Source: Bacillus sp. AFS059628 (lineage in GTDB: Bacteria; Bacillota; Bacilli; Bacillales; Bacillaceae_G). From it: a stretch of 52,664 nucleotides of DNA. The position numbers and the translations under genes were made by a program. Within the stretch, counting starts at the first letter, position 1; the number at the start of each line of letters is the position of its first letter. Below the pieces are notes generated by a model. That model worked only from the letters and a program-made list of their open reading frames with translations, made no database searches and was not told the DNA's origin. Where the stretch lies: the NCBI RefSeq assembly GCF_002571225.1, contig NZ_NVEC01000027.1, positions 45,260 through 97,923 of the forward strand, written 5' to 3'. Shown one piece after another: positions 26,334 to 35,701 of the stretch.

Positions 26334-27209
26334 ATGAAAGAAAAAGAGCGTTTAATTATAGAGATGGCTATGAAGTTGTTTGCGACTAAGGGTGTAAATG
26401 CGACATCAGTGCAGGAAATTGTGACCGCTTGTGGTATATCTAAGGGAGCTTTCTATTTATACTTTAAATCGAAAGAAGAGCTTTTATTAGCAACACTTCG
26501 ATATTACTATGACAAGATTCAAAATAAAATGATGGATATTGAAAAAGAATCGTTATTGCCGCGTGAAAAATTTGCGAAACAATTGCATTGCCAGTTTAAT
26601 GATATACAAAAGCATAAAGAATTTATTATTATGCATGCGAGGGAAAATGCGATTCCTTTTAATAAAGAAGTGGAAGAGTTTATGATGCGGATGAAGTTAG
26701 AGTCCCATGCATTTTATCGGAATAGTTTATTGTCCATTTATGGTGAAAAGGTTATACCCTATTTATTGGATTTAGTAATTATGGTAGAAGGTATATGCCG
26801 CGGATACTTGGAATTAATTATTTTACAGGCGCCAGAAATTGACTTATCGTATGTCTCAACTTTTATTTTAAAAAGAGTAGATCATTTAGTAGGAGGGCTT
26901 GTAGAATCTGCAGAGAAACCTGTTTTGCATGAAGAAAGGCTTGGGGAGTTTCTTTGTAAATCAGAACTTATTAAGGAACAGGTTAAAGAACATTTTTTAA
27001 AAGAAATTATTACATTTAAACGTACATTAGCAGATCAATTAGAAAATGATGAATTACTTGTTACATTAGATGTTTTAGAGGCGGAGATGAGATTGTCTAA
27101 TCCAAGAATTCCGGTCATTAGAGGAATGTTAGCAAATTTAGAGACATATCCGGAATTAAAAGAATTTCAATTACGACTTATGGGATATTACAATATAAAA
27201 AATTCTTAA
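26334..27209 (+). CDS. TetR family regulator of the RND pump (YerO-like)
   Basis: Repressor of 291 residues, longer than the usual 190-210. The N-terminal helix-turn-helix (TSVQEIVTACGISKGAFYLYFKSKEELL, about 24-52) is standard TetR. The extra C-terminal 90 residues are largely helical. The same length is recalled for B. subtilis YerO, encoded beside yerP. Its own promoter is an extended -10 with an operator upstream, so it probably represses itself and the pump. GGAGAG precedes the ATG at 26334. The ligand is unknown; amphipathic toxins or lipopeptides are likely from family precedent. Confidence 0.9.
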   Translation: MKEKERLIIEMAMKLFATKGVNATSVQEIVTACGISKGAFYLYFKSKEELLLATLRYYYDKIQNKMMDIEKESLLPREKFAKQLHCQFNDIQKHKEFIIMHARENAIPFNKEVEEFMMRMKLESHAFYRNSLLSIYGEKVIPYLLDLVIMVEGICRGYLELIILQAPEIDLSYVSTFILKRVDHLVGGLVESAEKPVLHEERLGEFLCKSELIKEQVKEHFLKEIITFKRTLADQLENDELLVTLDVLEAEMRLSNPRIPVIRGMLANLETYPELKEFQLRLMGYYNIKNS

Positions 27210-27220
27210 TAAAAACAAGC

Positions 27221-27252
27221 AAAAAACTCCTTGTCCATACAAGGAGTTTTTT
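27221..27252. terminator. Bidirectional terminator between tetR and ABC-F genes
   Basis: AAAAAACTCCTTG and CAAGGAGTTTTTT pair perfectly around TCCATA. Confidence 0.9.
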
Positions 27253-27256
27253 AAGA

Positions 27257-28810
27257 CTACTTACTATTTTGAGACCACTCTTCAACATCCCAAACTTTTG
27301 TGATCCAATCTTCATAGAAGTCTGGTTCGTGACATACAAGGAGGATTGTTCCTTTATATGCTTTCATAGCCTTCTTAAGTTCCGCTTTTGCTGTAACATC
27401 AAGATGGTTTGTCGGCTCGTCAAATAGTAGCCAGTTACTTTCTTCACCCATTAGTTTACATAAACGAACTTTTGCTTGTTCTCCACCACTTAATTGACTT
27501 AATGGGCGAGAAATATGTTCATTTTTTAATCCGCATTTTGCTAACATCGCACGAATTTGATGCTGGTCTAGACCAGGGAATGTATTCCATACGTCATCAA
27601 TTGGTGTTATATTGTCAGCCTTAACTTCTTGCTCAAAGTATGCAGGCTCTAAGAAGTCACCAAGGCTTGTTTTACCGCTTAAAGGTTTAATTTTACCTAA
27701 GATTGTTTTTAGTAATGTTGATTTACCAACACCGTTACATCCAACAATAGCAATTTTTTCACCACGTTCGATTGTCATTGATAACTTTGGTAGTAGCGGA
27801 TGTGTATATCCGATTTCTACATTTTCACCTTCAAAGACGAAGCGACTACTTGCACGACTTTCTTTAAATGAGAATTCCGGTTTAATTGCTGTTTCCGGGC
27901 GATCAATAAGCTCCATACGATCAAGTTGTTTTTGACGACTCTTTGCACGACCTGTCGTTGAATAACGAGCTTTGTTCTTTGCAATGAAGTCCTCTTGCTT
28001 TTTGATAAACTCGCGTTGTTTTTCATAAGCGTTTATATGTTGATTTTTATTGATTTCTGCTAGCTCTAGGAATTTTTCATATGTTGCTGTATAACGCGTC
28101 ATTTTTGTAAATTCTAGATGGAAAATAACATCAACACATTTATTCATAAATTCCGTATCATGGGAAATCAACAGGAACGCATGTGGGTATTCTTTTAAAT
28201 AATTTGTTAACCAATGAATATGTTCAACGTCTAAATAGTTGGTAGGTTCATCAAGTAATAATACTTCTGGTTGTTCAAGTAATAGCTTTGCAAGCAATAC
28301 CTTTGTACGTTGTCCACCACTTAGTGCTGAAACATCACGATCTAAACCAATTGCATCAATTCCAAGACCACGTGCAGCCTCTTCAATTTTCATATCTAGT
28401 AAATAGAAACCGCCCGCCTCAAGTGCATCTTGTATTTCTGCCATTTGCTCAAGAAGTTCTTCTAGTTCTTCTGGTGTAGCAGTTCCCATTTTTTCTGTAA
28501 CTTCATTTAAAGCTTTTTCCTTTTCAAATAGCGGTAAAAATGCATCCGCTAGTACGTCACGAATTGTACGTCCAGGCGTTAAAACCGTATGCTGATCTAA
28601 GTAACCGTAATGTGTGCCCGGTGTCCATTCTACACGACCTTGGTCATGAATAAGCTGACCAGTAATGATATTCATGAATGTTGATTTACCAACACCGTTT
28701 GCACCAACTAATCCAACGTGCTCACCTGCTAGTAATCGCATAGATACATCTTTAAATAATGTACGATCGCCAAATGTATGTCCTAATTTTTCAACTGTTA
28801 ATAAGCTCAT
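27257..28810 (-). CDS. ABC-F type ATPase (YfmM-like)
   Basis: Soluble protein of 517 residues with two ABC ATPase domains and no membrane segments. Walker A motifs are GANGVGKST and GCNGVGKST; signature motifs are LSGGQRTKV and LSGGEQAKV. The charged linker between the domains (about 230-310) is the ABC-F arm that reaches into the ribosome. Members act in translation (EttA type) or protect ribosomes from antibiotics. Length and sequence recall B. subtilis YfmM. The ATG at 28810 has CGGAGGA upstream; the extra 19 residues of the longer frame do not belong. Confidence 0.92.
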   Translation of the reverse strand: MSLLTVEKLGHTFGDRTLFKDVSMRLLAGEHVGLVGANGVGKSTFMNIITGQLIHDQGRVEWTPGTHYGYLDQHTVLTPGRTIRDVLADAFLPLFEKEKALNEVTEKMGTATPEELEELLEQMAEIQDALEAGGFYLLDMKIEEAARGLGIDAIGLDRDVSALSGGQRTKVLLAKLLLEQPEVLLLDEPTNYLDVEHIHWLTNYLKEYPHAFLLISHDTEFMNKCVDVIFHLEFTKMTRYTATYEKFLELAEINKNQHINAYEKQREFIKKQEDFIAKNKARYSTTGRAKSRQKQLDRMELIDRPETAIKPEFSFKESRASSRFVFEGENVEIGYTHPLLPKLSMTIERGEKIAIVGCNGVGKSTLLKTILGKIKPLSGKTSLGDFLEPAYFEQEVKADNITPIDDVWNTFPGLDQHQIRAMLAKCGLKNEHISRPLSQLSGGEQAKVRLCKLMGEESNWLLFDEPTNHLDVTAKAELKKAMKAYKGTILLVCHEPDFYEDWITKVWDVEEWSQNSK

Positions 28811-28929
28811 AGTATCCTCCGTCCAACTTGAAATAGTACCTTGAATCATGATACTAAATTCTTTCATATAATGCCATCATTTCAAAATGTATATTTTTTC
28901 AAAAGAAGTGTTTGTAAATGTTAATATAT

Positions 28930-28965
28930 AAAAAAGTTACTTCTACCTACAGAAGTAACTTTTTT
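28930..28965 (-). terminator. Terminator of the yfhO-GT2 operon
   Basis: AAAAAAGTTACTTCT and AGAAGTAACTTTTTT pair perfectly around ACCTAC. It lies immediately beyond the GT2 stop codon at 28967. Confidence 0.9.
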
Positions 28966-28966
28966 A

Positions 28967-29905
28967 TTATGCTTTTTGTTTCACTTCACTAACTTTCTTT
29001 TCAGCTACAATAAAATGCGGTCTACGTTTTGTTTCATAATAAATACGACCGATATATTCACCAATAACACCTAGGAATATGAGTTGAATACCGCCAATAA
29101 ATAGTATAGCGGAAATGAGAGTAAAGTAACCGGGAACTTCTACACCACCAAGTATGATTTGAACGAATGTAGTGATTACGTATAAAAGTCCCAAAATAGT
29201 TGTTAATAATCCAAGGTATATAGATAGGCGTAACGGCTTATTATTGAATGAAATTACACCGTCGATTCCGTAGTTTAATAACTTTGAAAACGTCCATTTA
29301 CTTTCCCCGTCTGAACGTAATACATTTTCATATTCAATGATTAATTCGTTATAACCGATCCAAGAAAACAAGCCTTTTGAAAATCGATTGTATTCACTTA
29401 AAGATAATAAAGAATCAACTGCTCTTCGGCTTAAAAGTCTAAAGTCACCAATGCCGTCTACTAGTTCAATATCTACAAATTTATTCATCACTTTATAGTA
29501 AAGACGAGAGACGAAAGAGCGAACAGGTGAATCACCAGTTCTTGTTCTCTTTGCAATTACTTGGTCGTAGCCTTCGTTATATCCTTCTAATAGTTCTTTT
29601 ATTAACGTAGGAGGATGTTGTAAGTCAGCATCCATAATAACAATTGCATCACCTGTAGCATATTTTAAACCGGCTAACATTGCAGCCTCTTTTCCGAAGT
29701 TTCGGCTAAATGATATATAATGTACCGATGAATCTGCACTAGCTAAATCACGTAAAATATTTAATGTATCATCTTTACTACCATCATTAACAAAAACAAA
29801 TTCATAATCGGTAGTTAATTTATGAATTTCAAGAGAAGTCTCTGAATAAAAGGCACGAAGCACCTTTTCTTCATTGTAGCATGGTACAACGATTGAAAGA
29901 GTCAT
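28967..29905 (-). CDS. Undecaprenyl-phosphate glycosyltransferase, GT2 (CsbB-like)
   Basis: Glycosyltransferase of 312 residues. The N-terminal GT2 domain starts LSIVVPCYNEE and has the DADLQHPP metal/nucleotide motif. Two C-terminal membrane segments (about 230-255 and 265-290) follow, as in GtrB, CsbB and DPM1-type enzymes. These load a sugar (GlcNAc in CsbB) onto undecaprenyl phosphate. It follows yfhO in one operon. In B. subtilis and Listeria such pairs work with a GT-C protein to glycosylate teichoic acids outside the membrane. I chose the ATG at 29905 with AAGGAGTG upstream. Confidence 0.9.
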   Translation of the reverse strand: MTLSIVVPCYNEEKVLRAFYSETSLEIHKLTTDYEFVFVNDGSKDDTLNILRDLASADSSVHYISFSRNFGKEAAMLAGLKYATGDAIVIMDADLQHPPTLIKELLEGYNEGYDQVIAKRTRTGDSPVRSFVSRLYYKVMNKFVDIELVDGIGDFRLLSRRAVDSLLSLSEYNRFSKGLFSWIGYNELIIEYENVLRSDGESKWTFSKLLNYGIDGVISFNNKPLRLSIYLGLLTTILGLLYVITTFVQIILGGVEVPGYFTLISAILFIGGIQLIFLGVIGEYIGRIYYETKRRPHFIVAEKKVSEVKQKA

Positions 29906-29956
29906 TTTTGACACTCCTTGTTTGAAATGGGTTAAAACAATATTACGCATTTTTAT

Positions 29957-29982
29957 ATGAAGCTATCCAATTGGATAGCTTC
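29957..29982. terminator. Perfect 26-base palindrome between yfhO and GT2
   Basis: The half TGAAGCTATCCAA is followed directly by its reverse complement. On the minus strand it follows the yfhO stop by about 20 bases with only a weak T-rich tail, so it may partly terminate or act as a processing site. Confidence 0.5.
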
Positions 29983-30001
29983 ATGATTAATTAGGTGCTT
30001 A

Positions 30002-32668
30002 CTATTGCTTTTTAAAAGAGAATTTTCGTCGTGCGTTTGGATTTGTGAAAATTAATAAAGCTACACAAATAATTAGTGAAATGATCGATATAATCATACC
30101 TAATTTGAAGTAAGGTGTAACGTAAGTCATTTCGATTACATGTGAACCTTTTGTAATTGGAACACCGATAAAGGCAGAGTTTGCCTTTGTAAATTCTGTT
30201 TCTTTTCCATCAACTTTTATAGTCCAGCCCTTACTATATGGAACCGATAAATATAGTAGACCATCTTTATTTGAATTGATGTCCCCTTTTAAATAATTGT
30301 TTTTATAATAAATATTTTCAAGCTTATTTTCAGTTAATTTTTTTGTTTCTTTTTGTACACTTTCATAGTTTACGATATTTGCTTGTAAGTCCCCTAATTC
30401 ATACTCACCTGCGTTATCAATAGAAATAGTTAGGTTGTCTGGACGATTAGTGCCTAAATTATAAACGAACCTTTCTAATGGATATGAGTATGCACCAGCA
30501 TCGTCACCTTTTCCTAGCGTTTTTCCATTAACAGTTGTATTGAATGTACCTGTATTTTTCAGTTTTAATTCTATCAGTAGGTCACCAGACGTATTAGGAT
30601 AATTGATAGGTACGATCATATTTCCAAAACCATGAACAATTAATTTATTTCCCTCTTTTTCCATGTTTTCGAATTTTGCCTTTTCTGGTTTAATAGATAT
30701 TGCCTTTGATTTAAGGTCTTGTTTATTAAAATGGTTTAATGAAAATTCTTTTGTATTATTAACGACAACAGCGTGTAATAATAATTGATCACGCTGAGCG
30801 AAGTTTAATTTAGAAAACTCCTCTTCACTTATAGCCGAATCATATACATATCCTAACGGTAAAGCATAATCATTTTTGTAAATATTATATGGTCCCACTT
30901 GCTTTAATAGTTTATATCCATAAGGTATATTCTTTGGATCTGTATTAGCGCTTAATACGCGATATTTTACACCTAGCATATTTTCAAGTAGTAGTCGACT
31001 ATCAGCTTGATAAAACATTGAAGGTGTATCGTAGTTTTGGTATACGCCGTATTTATTTTTCATAAAGTCATGGACATAATAATTAACTAAACTTTGATAC
31101 GTACTTACGCCATGATATCCTTGTAGCATTGGTGCGTTATATTCGCTACCTGGATTAAGAATACGATAAAAGCCTTTATCATGTTCTTGGATGTAGCGGA
31201 TTGCGTCAATTTCTTCTTTATTATCGTAGCCTGGTTCGTGTAACTTTTCAGTTGAAATCTGGCTCTGTCCATAAACTGTACTAAGTATATTATTCGCATA
31301 CATATAATTCATAGAAATTGTGCTAACGAGTATGTTTAATATAACTAAAAATTGTATGAAAGATCTAGAAATATAGCGCCATAAACATACTGTAATAACA
31401 GAAAAAATGACAGTTCCGAGTAAAATGTTATCAACGTCTTGTAAAGGTTTATCAGTTACATTTATATTTGCTTTTCTATAAAATGCATAAATGAATAATC
31501 CAATAGACACTAATAAACTTATTAAATAAGGTAATTTGTAGTCTTTCTTATGAATAATCATCCAATCTAGAATGTATGCAATTGTTTGGGCAATTACAAA
31601 TACAAACAAATAAAACCATCTAGATTGCATTGCTGAAAAACCATTAAACACAGAATATGTATATGGAAGCATAAACAGAATAAACATGAAAAACGTAAAG
31701 AATACTTTGTTTTTAACAAGTTTATCACGTATAAACATTCCAAATACGATTAAGAATAAAATTAAAGCTGGTAAAGCTAATTGATGATTTTCAGCACTAT
31801 ACATGAAGAAAATATTTTCCATTAAATCTTTATAAAATGTATCTTCAAATAATAATGGTATTTCAAACTTTTTTGATAGTCTATCAGCGCTAAATACGGC
31901 ATTAACTGATGGGAGGAAGCAAACGGCGGCTAAACCGAGTGATAGTCCGTACAGTAAGCCGATTCTAATGTAATAGGTTAGAAAAGAGATAATCGTTTTA
32001 TTTTGCTGTGTTGCAAAGTATTGGAACAATGCATAAATGAACAGGAAAATACTTGTGATAAAAGCAAAATAAAAGTTTGATGCTAACATTAAAGTAGAAG
32101 CAATTAAGAAAAGTCCTCGCTTCTTTTCAATAATATATTTATCAAGCCCCCACATTACTAATGGTAAAAATACAATGGCATCAGCCATGAAATCCCATAG
32201 TAAAGAATGACGCATGAAAGTAATGCAGCCACCATATATAATAGCAGCAACAAAAGATGAGAATACTGTTTTATTATGATAACGTAAAGAACCATACATG
32301 AATAACATAGCTAAAAAGTTTTTTAAAATACTCATGTATAATTTCATATCATATACTTGTTCAAGACTTAGTTTAGGTAGTAACAGTGTAATCCAGAAAA
32401 ACGGTGATGTGCTGTAATAATAACTAAACTCTCCAAATAAATCTCCACCTAAACCATAATCAAAAGACCAAAAAAGGTTGCCATCTTTAAAGGCATGTTG
32501 TAGAAGGAACGTAAAAAAGCCAAATTGACGTAACGCATCCCCTGTACCAGAAAAGGCTTGGTTAGATGTTAAAAAGAAATAATGAAAAGCAAAAGCGCAC
32601 AATAATAATATTGGCATAATTATCATTGTTTTCTTGGAAAAGAATGTATTATTCGGCTTTATGCTCAT
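30002..32668 (-). CDS. yfhO: YfhO family membrane glycosyltransferase (GT-C fold)
   Basis: Large membrane protein of 888 residues: about 13 membrane segments in the first 500 residues, an extracytoplasmic domain (about 500-850), and one last segment near 855-875. Early loop motifs such as DALRQFGFF and FWSFDYGLGGD are characteristic of YfhO. It is thought to transfer lipid-linked sugars to cell-envelope polymers such as lipoteichoic acid. The partner GT2 follows in the operon, but no GtcA-type flippase gene is seen. The ATG at 32668 has AAAGGAGG rather far upstream (about 14 bases). A promoter and a terminator-like hairpin lie in its leader. Confidence 0.9.
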   Translation of the reverse strand: MSIKPNNTFFSKKTMIIMPILLLCAFAFHYFFLTSNQAFSGTGDALRQFGFFTFLLQHAFKDGNLFWSFDYGLGGDLFGEFSYYYSTSPFFWITLLLPKLSLEQVYDMKLYMSILKNFLAMLFMYGSLRYHNKTVFSSFVAAIIYGGCITFMRHSLLWDFMADAIVFLPLVMWGLDKYIIEKKRGLFLIASTLMLASNFYFAFITSIFLFIYALFQYFATQQNKTIISFLTYYIRIGLLYGLSLGLAAVCFLPSVNAVFSADRLSKKFEIPLLFEDTFYKDLMENIFFMYSAENHQLALPALILFLIVFGMFIRDKLVKNKVFFTFFMFILFMLPYTYSVFNGFSAMQSRWFYLFVFVIAQTIAYILDWMIIHKKDYKLPYLISLLVSIGLFIYAFYRKANINVTDKPLQDVDNILLGTVIFSVITVCLWRYISRSFIQFLVILNILVSTISMNYMYANNILSTVYGQSQISTEKLHEPGYDNKEEIDAIRYIQEHDKGFYRILNPGSEYNAPMLQGYHGVSTYQSLVNYYVHDFMKNKYGVYQNYDTPSMFYQADSRLLLENMLGVKYRVLSANTDPKNIPYGYKLLKQVGPYNIYKNDYALPLGYVYDSAISEEEFSKLNFAQRDQLLLHAVVVNNTKEFSLNHFNKQDLKSKAISIKPEKAKFENMEKEGNKLIVHGFGNMIVPINYPNTSGDLLIELKLKNTGTFNTTVNGKTLGKGDDAGAYSYPLERFVYNLGTNRPDNLTISIDNAGEYELGDLQANIVNYESVQKETKKLTENKLENIYYKNNYLKGDINSNKDGLLYLSVPYSKGWTIKVDGKETEFTKANSAFIGVPITKGSHVIEMTYVTPYFKLGMIISIISLIICVALLIFTNPNARRKFSFKKQ

Positions 32669-32730
32669 AAAAATTGATAATCCTCCTTTGAAAGTCGTTA
32701 CATGTAGCCACTAGTTTTTAGTTAGCATAT

Positions 32731-32763
32731 AAAAACACACCAATTTTTAAAGGTGTGTTTTTT
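32731..32763 (-). terminator. Terminator-like hairpin in the yfhO leader
   Basis: AAAAACACACC and GGTGTGTTTTT pair around AATTTTTAAA. On the minus strand it stands between the promoter at 32847-32876 and the yfhO start, so it could attenuate yfhO or end a small RNA of about 100 bases. Confidence 0.65.
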
Positions 32764-32846
32764 AGTTTTAACATGAGAAAATATATATTTTTGTTGAAGC
32801 ATATATATTTTTACAAGTGTTGAAGTTCATAGTTTACATGTAATTT

Positions 32847-32876
32847 AGTATAAGGCATTTTCAGAAAGTAAGTCAA
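32847..32876 (-). promoter_or_regulatory. Sigma-A type promoter upstream of yfhO
   Basis: On the minus strand, TTGACT at 32876-32871 and TATACT at 32852-32847 are 18 bases apart. Downstream the leader holds two imperfect copies of a CTTCAACA ... AAAAATATATAT unit (about 32770-32826). The 309-base gap contains no gene. Confidence 0.6.
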
Positions 32877-32930
32877 TTTGAGCTGGAATATATAGAATTT
32901 TTTTACTGAAGAAAAATGAGGGGATATAAA

Positions 32931-32979
32931 AAAAGCAAAAAGCTTTTCCATTTTTAAATAGGAAAAGCTTTTTGCTTTT
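32931..32979 (-). terminator. Strong terminator of the flippase operon
   Basis: A perfect 19-base-pair stem (arms 32931-32949 and 32961-32979, core AGCTTTTCC) is flanked by A and T runs. It covers the last bases of the flippase gene. Confidence 0.9.
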
Positions 32980-34399
32980 AAGTATGTTTGCGAATGAGCT
33001 TTTGTTTTATAAACCCTAAAACGAATCCACGTATTTGAGGATCAATTCCAATTCCAATCATACCGTATAGTATACCAGTAAGAGTTAAAGCAATTAGTGG
33101 CGGTAAGTTGATTAATGCAATTCGGTATATACCGTAACTAATAATAAAGGCTAAGGAATTAAATATAATTCCTTTAACTAATAATTGCATGCCTTTACGA
33201 ATAAAGAGGGTAAATCCAATTAATAGTGTAATTTCTGTAAGGATAGCTGCTGCAGCAGCCCCCATCATTCCATATTTACTACCTAATACAATATAACCTA
33301 TGATGGCAACAACTAATCCAATAGTCATTGTTGTTGCACGTTTCCATTGCTGGCCAATCGTTGTTAAATTGTCAGCTAGTGGATAGTTAATTGATTGTAA
33401 AATAACCATAAACGCTAGAATAGCAAGAGCGCCCCCGGCGGGAGCATATTTTTCCCCTAATAAACTAACAATCCAGAAACTTGGATCAGCAATAAAGGGG
33501 ATAGAAATTCCCATTCCTAAAAAAGACATAAGTTTTAGTTCAAAGCTTGATAATTTTCTATGTTCTTCAATATTTTGCTCATTACCAAAAGCAAAAAGCC
33601 TTGGATAAAAGGCAGCTGCAATTACTCCAGGTATTTGATATAGTACGGCAGGTATTTTATATGCAGCACCAAAGAATCCAACTTGCTTATATGTTGAAAC
33701 TTTTTCTAATATAATAGGCCCTAATTGTGGTAAGAGCATAATGATGATTCCATTGATTGTGAAAATAAGTAGTTGATCTAAAATACCTTTATCCCAACCT
33801 TTATGGACTTTCGTATAGCGTATTGTCATTATAAAGGCAATAACACCTGTTACAAGACTAGATACCCCGTACATGGCAGCAACCATCATAAGTGACCATT
33901 GAAAAGACATCCCTAATAATAGGGCAGCAGCAGCTGTTACACCTTGTAGTACAGAAATAATAGCTGTAAATTGCATGCGCTCTGTAACTTGGAAGTAAGC
34001 CATACCAACACCTTGTAAGGTTGCTCCGAACATCGTTGGTAGAACAACCCAATATACCATCGCACGTAAGTAAGCGTCAGGATAGAAGAACTGGGCAAAA
34101 ATAGCGAAAAGTACAGAAATTACGATAGCTAATATTAAACGAATGCGTAAATAACTACTTATTAGTACGCTAATATTAGCATCGCTTCTTGTTCCTTCAC
34201 GCATAAATGTATGTGTTAAACCTGCATCTGTAAAGTAACAAATAACAGCTGAAACAGCTAATGCAGTTGTAAACATACCGTAATCCTCTGGAGAAACATA
34301 TCGTGCAAAGAGAATTGTTGCAATAGCTAGTACAAAGCGAACAGTAATGTTTCCTACAAAGAGGTAGGATGCGTTTTTTAAAATTTTATTTGTTTTCAT
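32978..34399 (-). CDS. Flippase, polysaccharide biosynthesis (MOP/Wzx-type)
   Basis: Membrane protein of 473 residues with 12-14 segments. The N-terminal NASYLFVGNITVRFVLA and FARYVSPEDYGMFTTALAV are typical of Wzx-like oligosaccharide flippases. It would turn lipid-linked oligosaccharide across the membrane. The ATG at 34399 has AAAGGTC upstream. It probably forms an operon with the GT2 gene 97 bases upstream (34496), and the transcript ends at the 19-base-pair terminator. The polymer is unknown. Confidence 0.88.
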   Translation of the reverse strand: MKTNKILKNASYLFVGNITVRFVLAIATILFARYVSPEDYGMFTTALAVSAVICYFTDAGLTHTFMREGTRSDANISVLISSYLRIRLILAIVISVLFAIFAQFFYPDAYLRAMVYWVVLPTMFGATLQGVGMAYFQVTERMQFTAIISVLQGVTAAAALLLGMSFQWSLMMVAAMYGVSSLVTGVIAFIMTIRYTKVHKGWDKGILDQLLIFTINGIIIMLLPQLGPIILEKVSTYKQVGFFGAAYKIPAVLYQIPGVIAAAFYPRLFAFGNEQNIEEHRKLSSFELKLMSFLGMGISIPFIADPSFWIVSLLGEKYAPAGGALAILAFMVILQSINYPLADNLTTIGQQWKRATTMTIGLVVAIIGYIVLGSKYGMMGAAAAAILTEITLLIGFTLFIRKGMQLLVKGIIFNSLAFIISYGIYRIALINLPPLIALTLTGILYGMIGIGIDPQIRGFVLGFIKQKLIRKHT

Positions 34400-34495
34400 G
34401 AGAAAAGACCTTTCTATTCTTTAGGATCTCGTTAGTTTGTCCTATTTGTAATTTGATCTGTTTACAGAAAGAGAGAGTAGCATTAAATTTTTGGT

Positions 34496-35476
34496 TTAAG
34501 AAAACAAAAATTTAATTCGTACAAACCAAAGCATTGCATATAGCTTTTTACTACGCTTTCCGTTTTTTGAATAGATTTTACGGCAATATTTCTTTATATC
34601 TTTTTTAATTAATTTGACTTGTGATTTATCTAATTGAGAGTTTTCTTTAATGTATATACAAGCGTTATTGATGACTGTATAAGGAAATAAATAAGTCTCA
34701 AGGATTTCAACAAGTGACTGGGGGTCTTGTGTAATGAAATCTTGAGATTTATTATGTACCCAGTCTTTCATACGATTGAATACTTCCAGTTCTTTTGTTG
34801 TTTTTAATTCATAATCTTTATACTTAGAAGAAAGATTTCCTTCTGATAAGATTCGATAATATGTTAAATACTCATCTACATAGCATACATTTGTCACACT
34901 CATTAGTTTAAATAAAAACTCCAAATCTTCTCCCCAACTACATTCTGGCGTAAAACGAATGTTATGATCCATAACGATAGATCGTTTGAAAATCCAAGTA
35001 CTTGTTTGAGCGACAACTTGATGTGTTAAGAACGCTTTTGTCATATCGCCTTTAATGAAGTTTGTTGTATGCTCAACTTTCTCACCTGTTTCTTCGTAGA
35101 AATTCATATAACCACAATAGCACGCGTCCATTTCGTTTTTATGCATACTTTCGACTTGCTTCTCAATTTTAGTTGGATGCCATAAGTCATCACTATCAAG
35201 GAAAGCGATATATTCTCCGCTAGCATTTTCGATACCTGTATTACGGGCTACCGAAACACCTTGGTTTTTTTGATGAACGTATTTTACTTGCCCTGGGTAT
35301 TTTTCAGCAAGGTTTTTCACGATAGAAGGTGATTGATCTTTACTCCCATCATCTACAATTATAATTTCAATGTTTTTATATGTTTGATCTAGTATTGACT
35401 GCATCGTTTCTTCAATATATTTTTCCGTGTTATACAGGGGTATGACAACAGAAACAAGTTGCTTTTGTTCCATCAT
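34496..35476 (-). CDS. Family 2 glycosyltransferase
   Basis: Cytoplasmic GT2 enzyme of 326 residues with no membrane segment. SVVIPLYNTEKYIEETMQS, VDDGSKD, and the metal-binding FLDSDD near residue 95 are visible. A GED motif (CSWGEDLEF) near 190 is the likely catalytic region. The C-terminal third is basic, which suggests membrane-surface association. The acceptor is unknown; the neighbouring flippase suggests assembly of a lipid-linked saccharide. The ATG at 35476 has GAGGAG about 11 bases upstream; a second ATG follows immediately. Confidence 0.88.
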   Translation of the reverse strand: MMEQKQLVSVVIPLYNTEKYIEETMQSILDQTYKNIEIIIVDDGSKDQSPSIVKNLAEKYPGQVKYVHQKNQGVSVARNTGIENASGEYIAFLDSDDLWHPTKIEKQVESMHKNEMDACYCGYMNFYEETGEKVEHTTNFIKGDMTKAFLTHQVVAQTSTWIFKRSIVMDHNIRFTPECSWGEDLEFLFKLMSVTNVCYVDEYLTYYRILSEGNLSSKYKDYELKTTKELEVFNRMKDWVHNKSQDFITQDPQSLVEILETYLFPYTVINNACIYIKENSQLDKSQVKLIKKDIKKYCRKIYSKNGKRSKKLYAMLWFVRIKFLFS

Positions 35477-35701
35477 AGAATTTTTATCTCCTCAAGTTTT
35501 TTATGTCTTGCATCATATATACAAGCCTTTTGAAAGGAAGAAGATTACAAGAACATCTGTATAAGTTTAACGCATATAAACTTTGTAAATCAACTTTCTA
35601 TTGTTGTACTTTGTATAAAAAGTATTTATTATAGAACGTATTGTGTTGTAAAAATATAGAAATATATTTTGAAAATTATGTATCTGAAGGGAGAAGATGA
35701 G

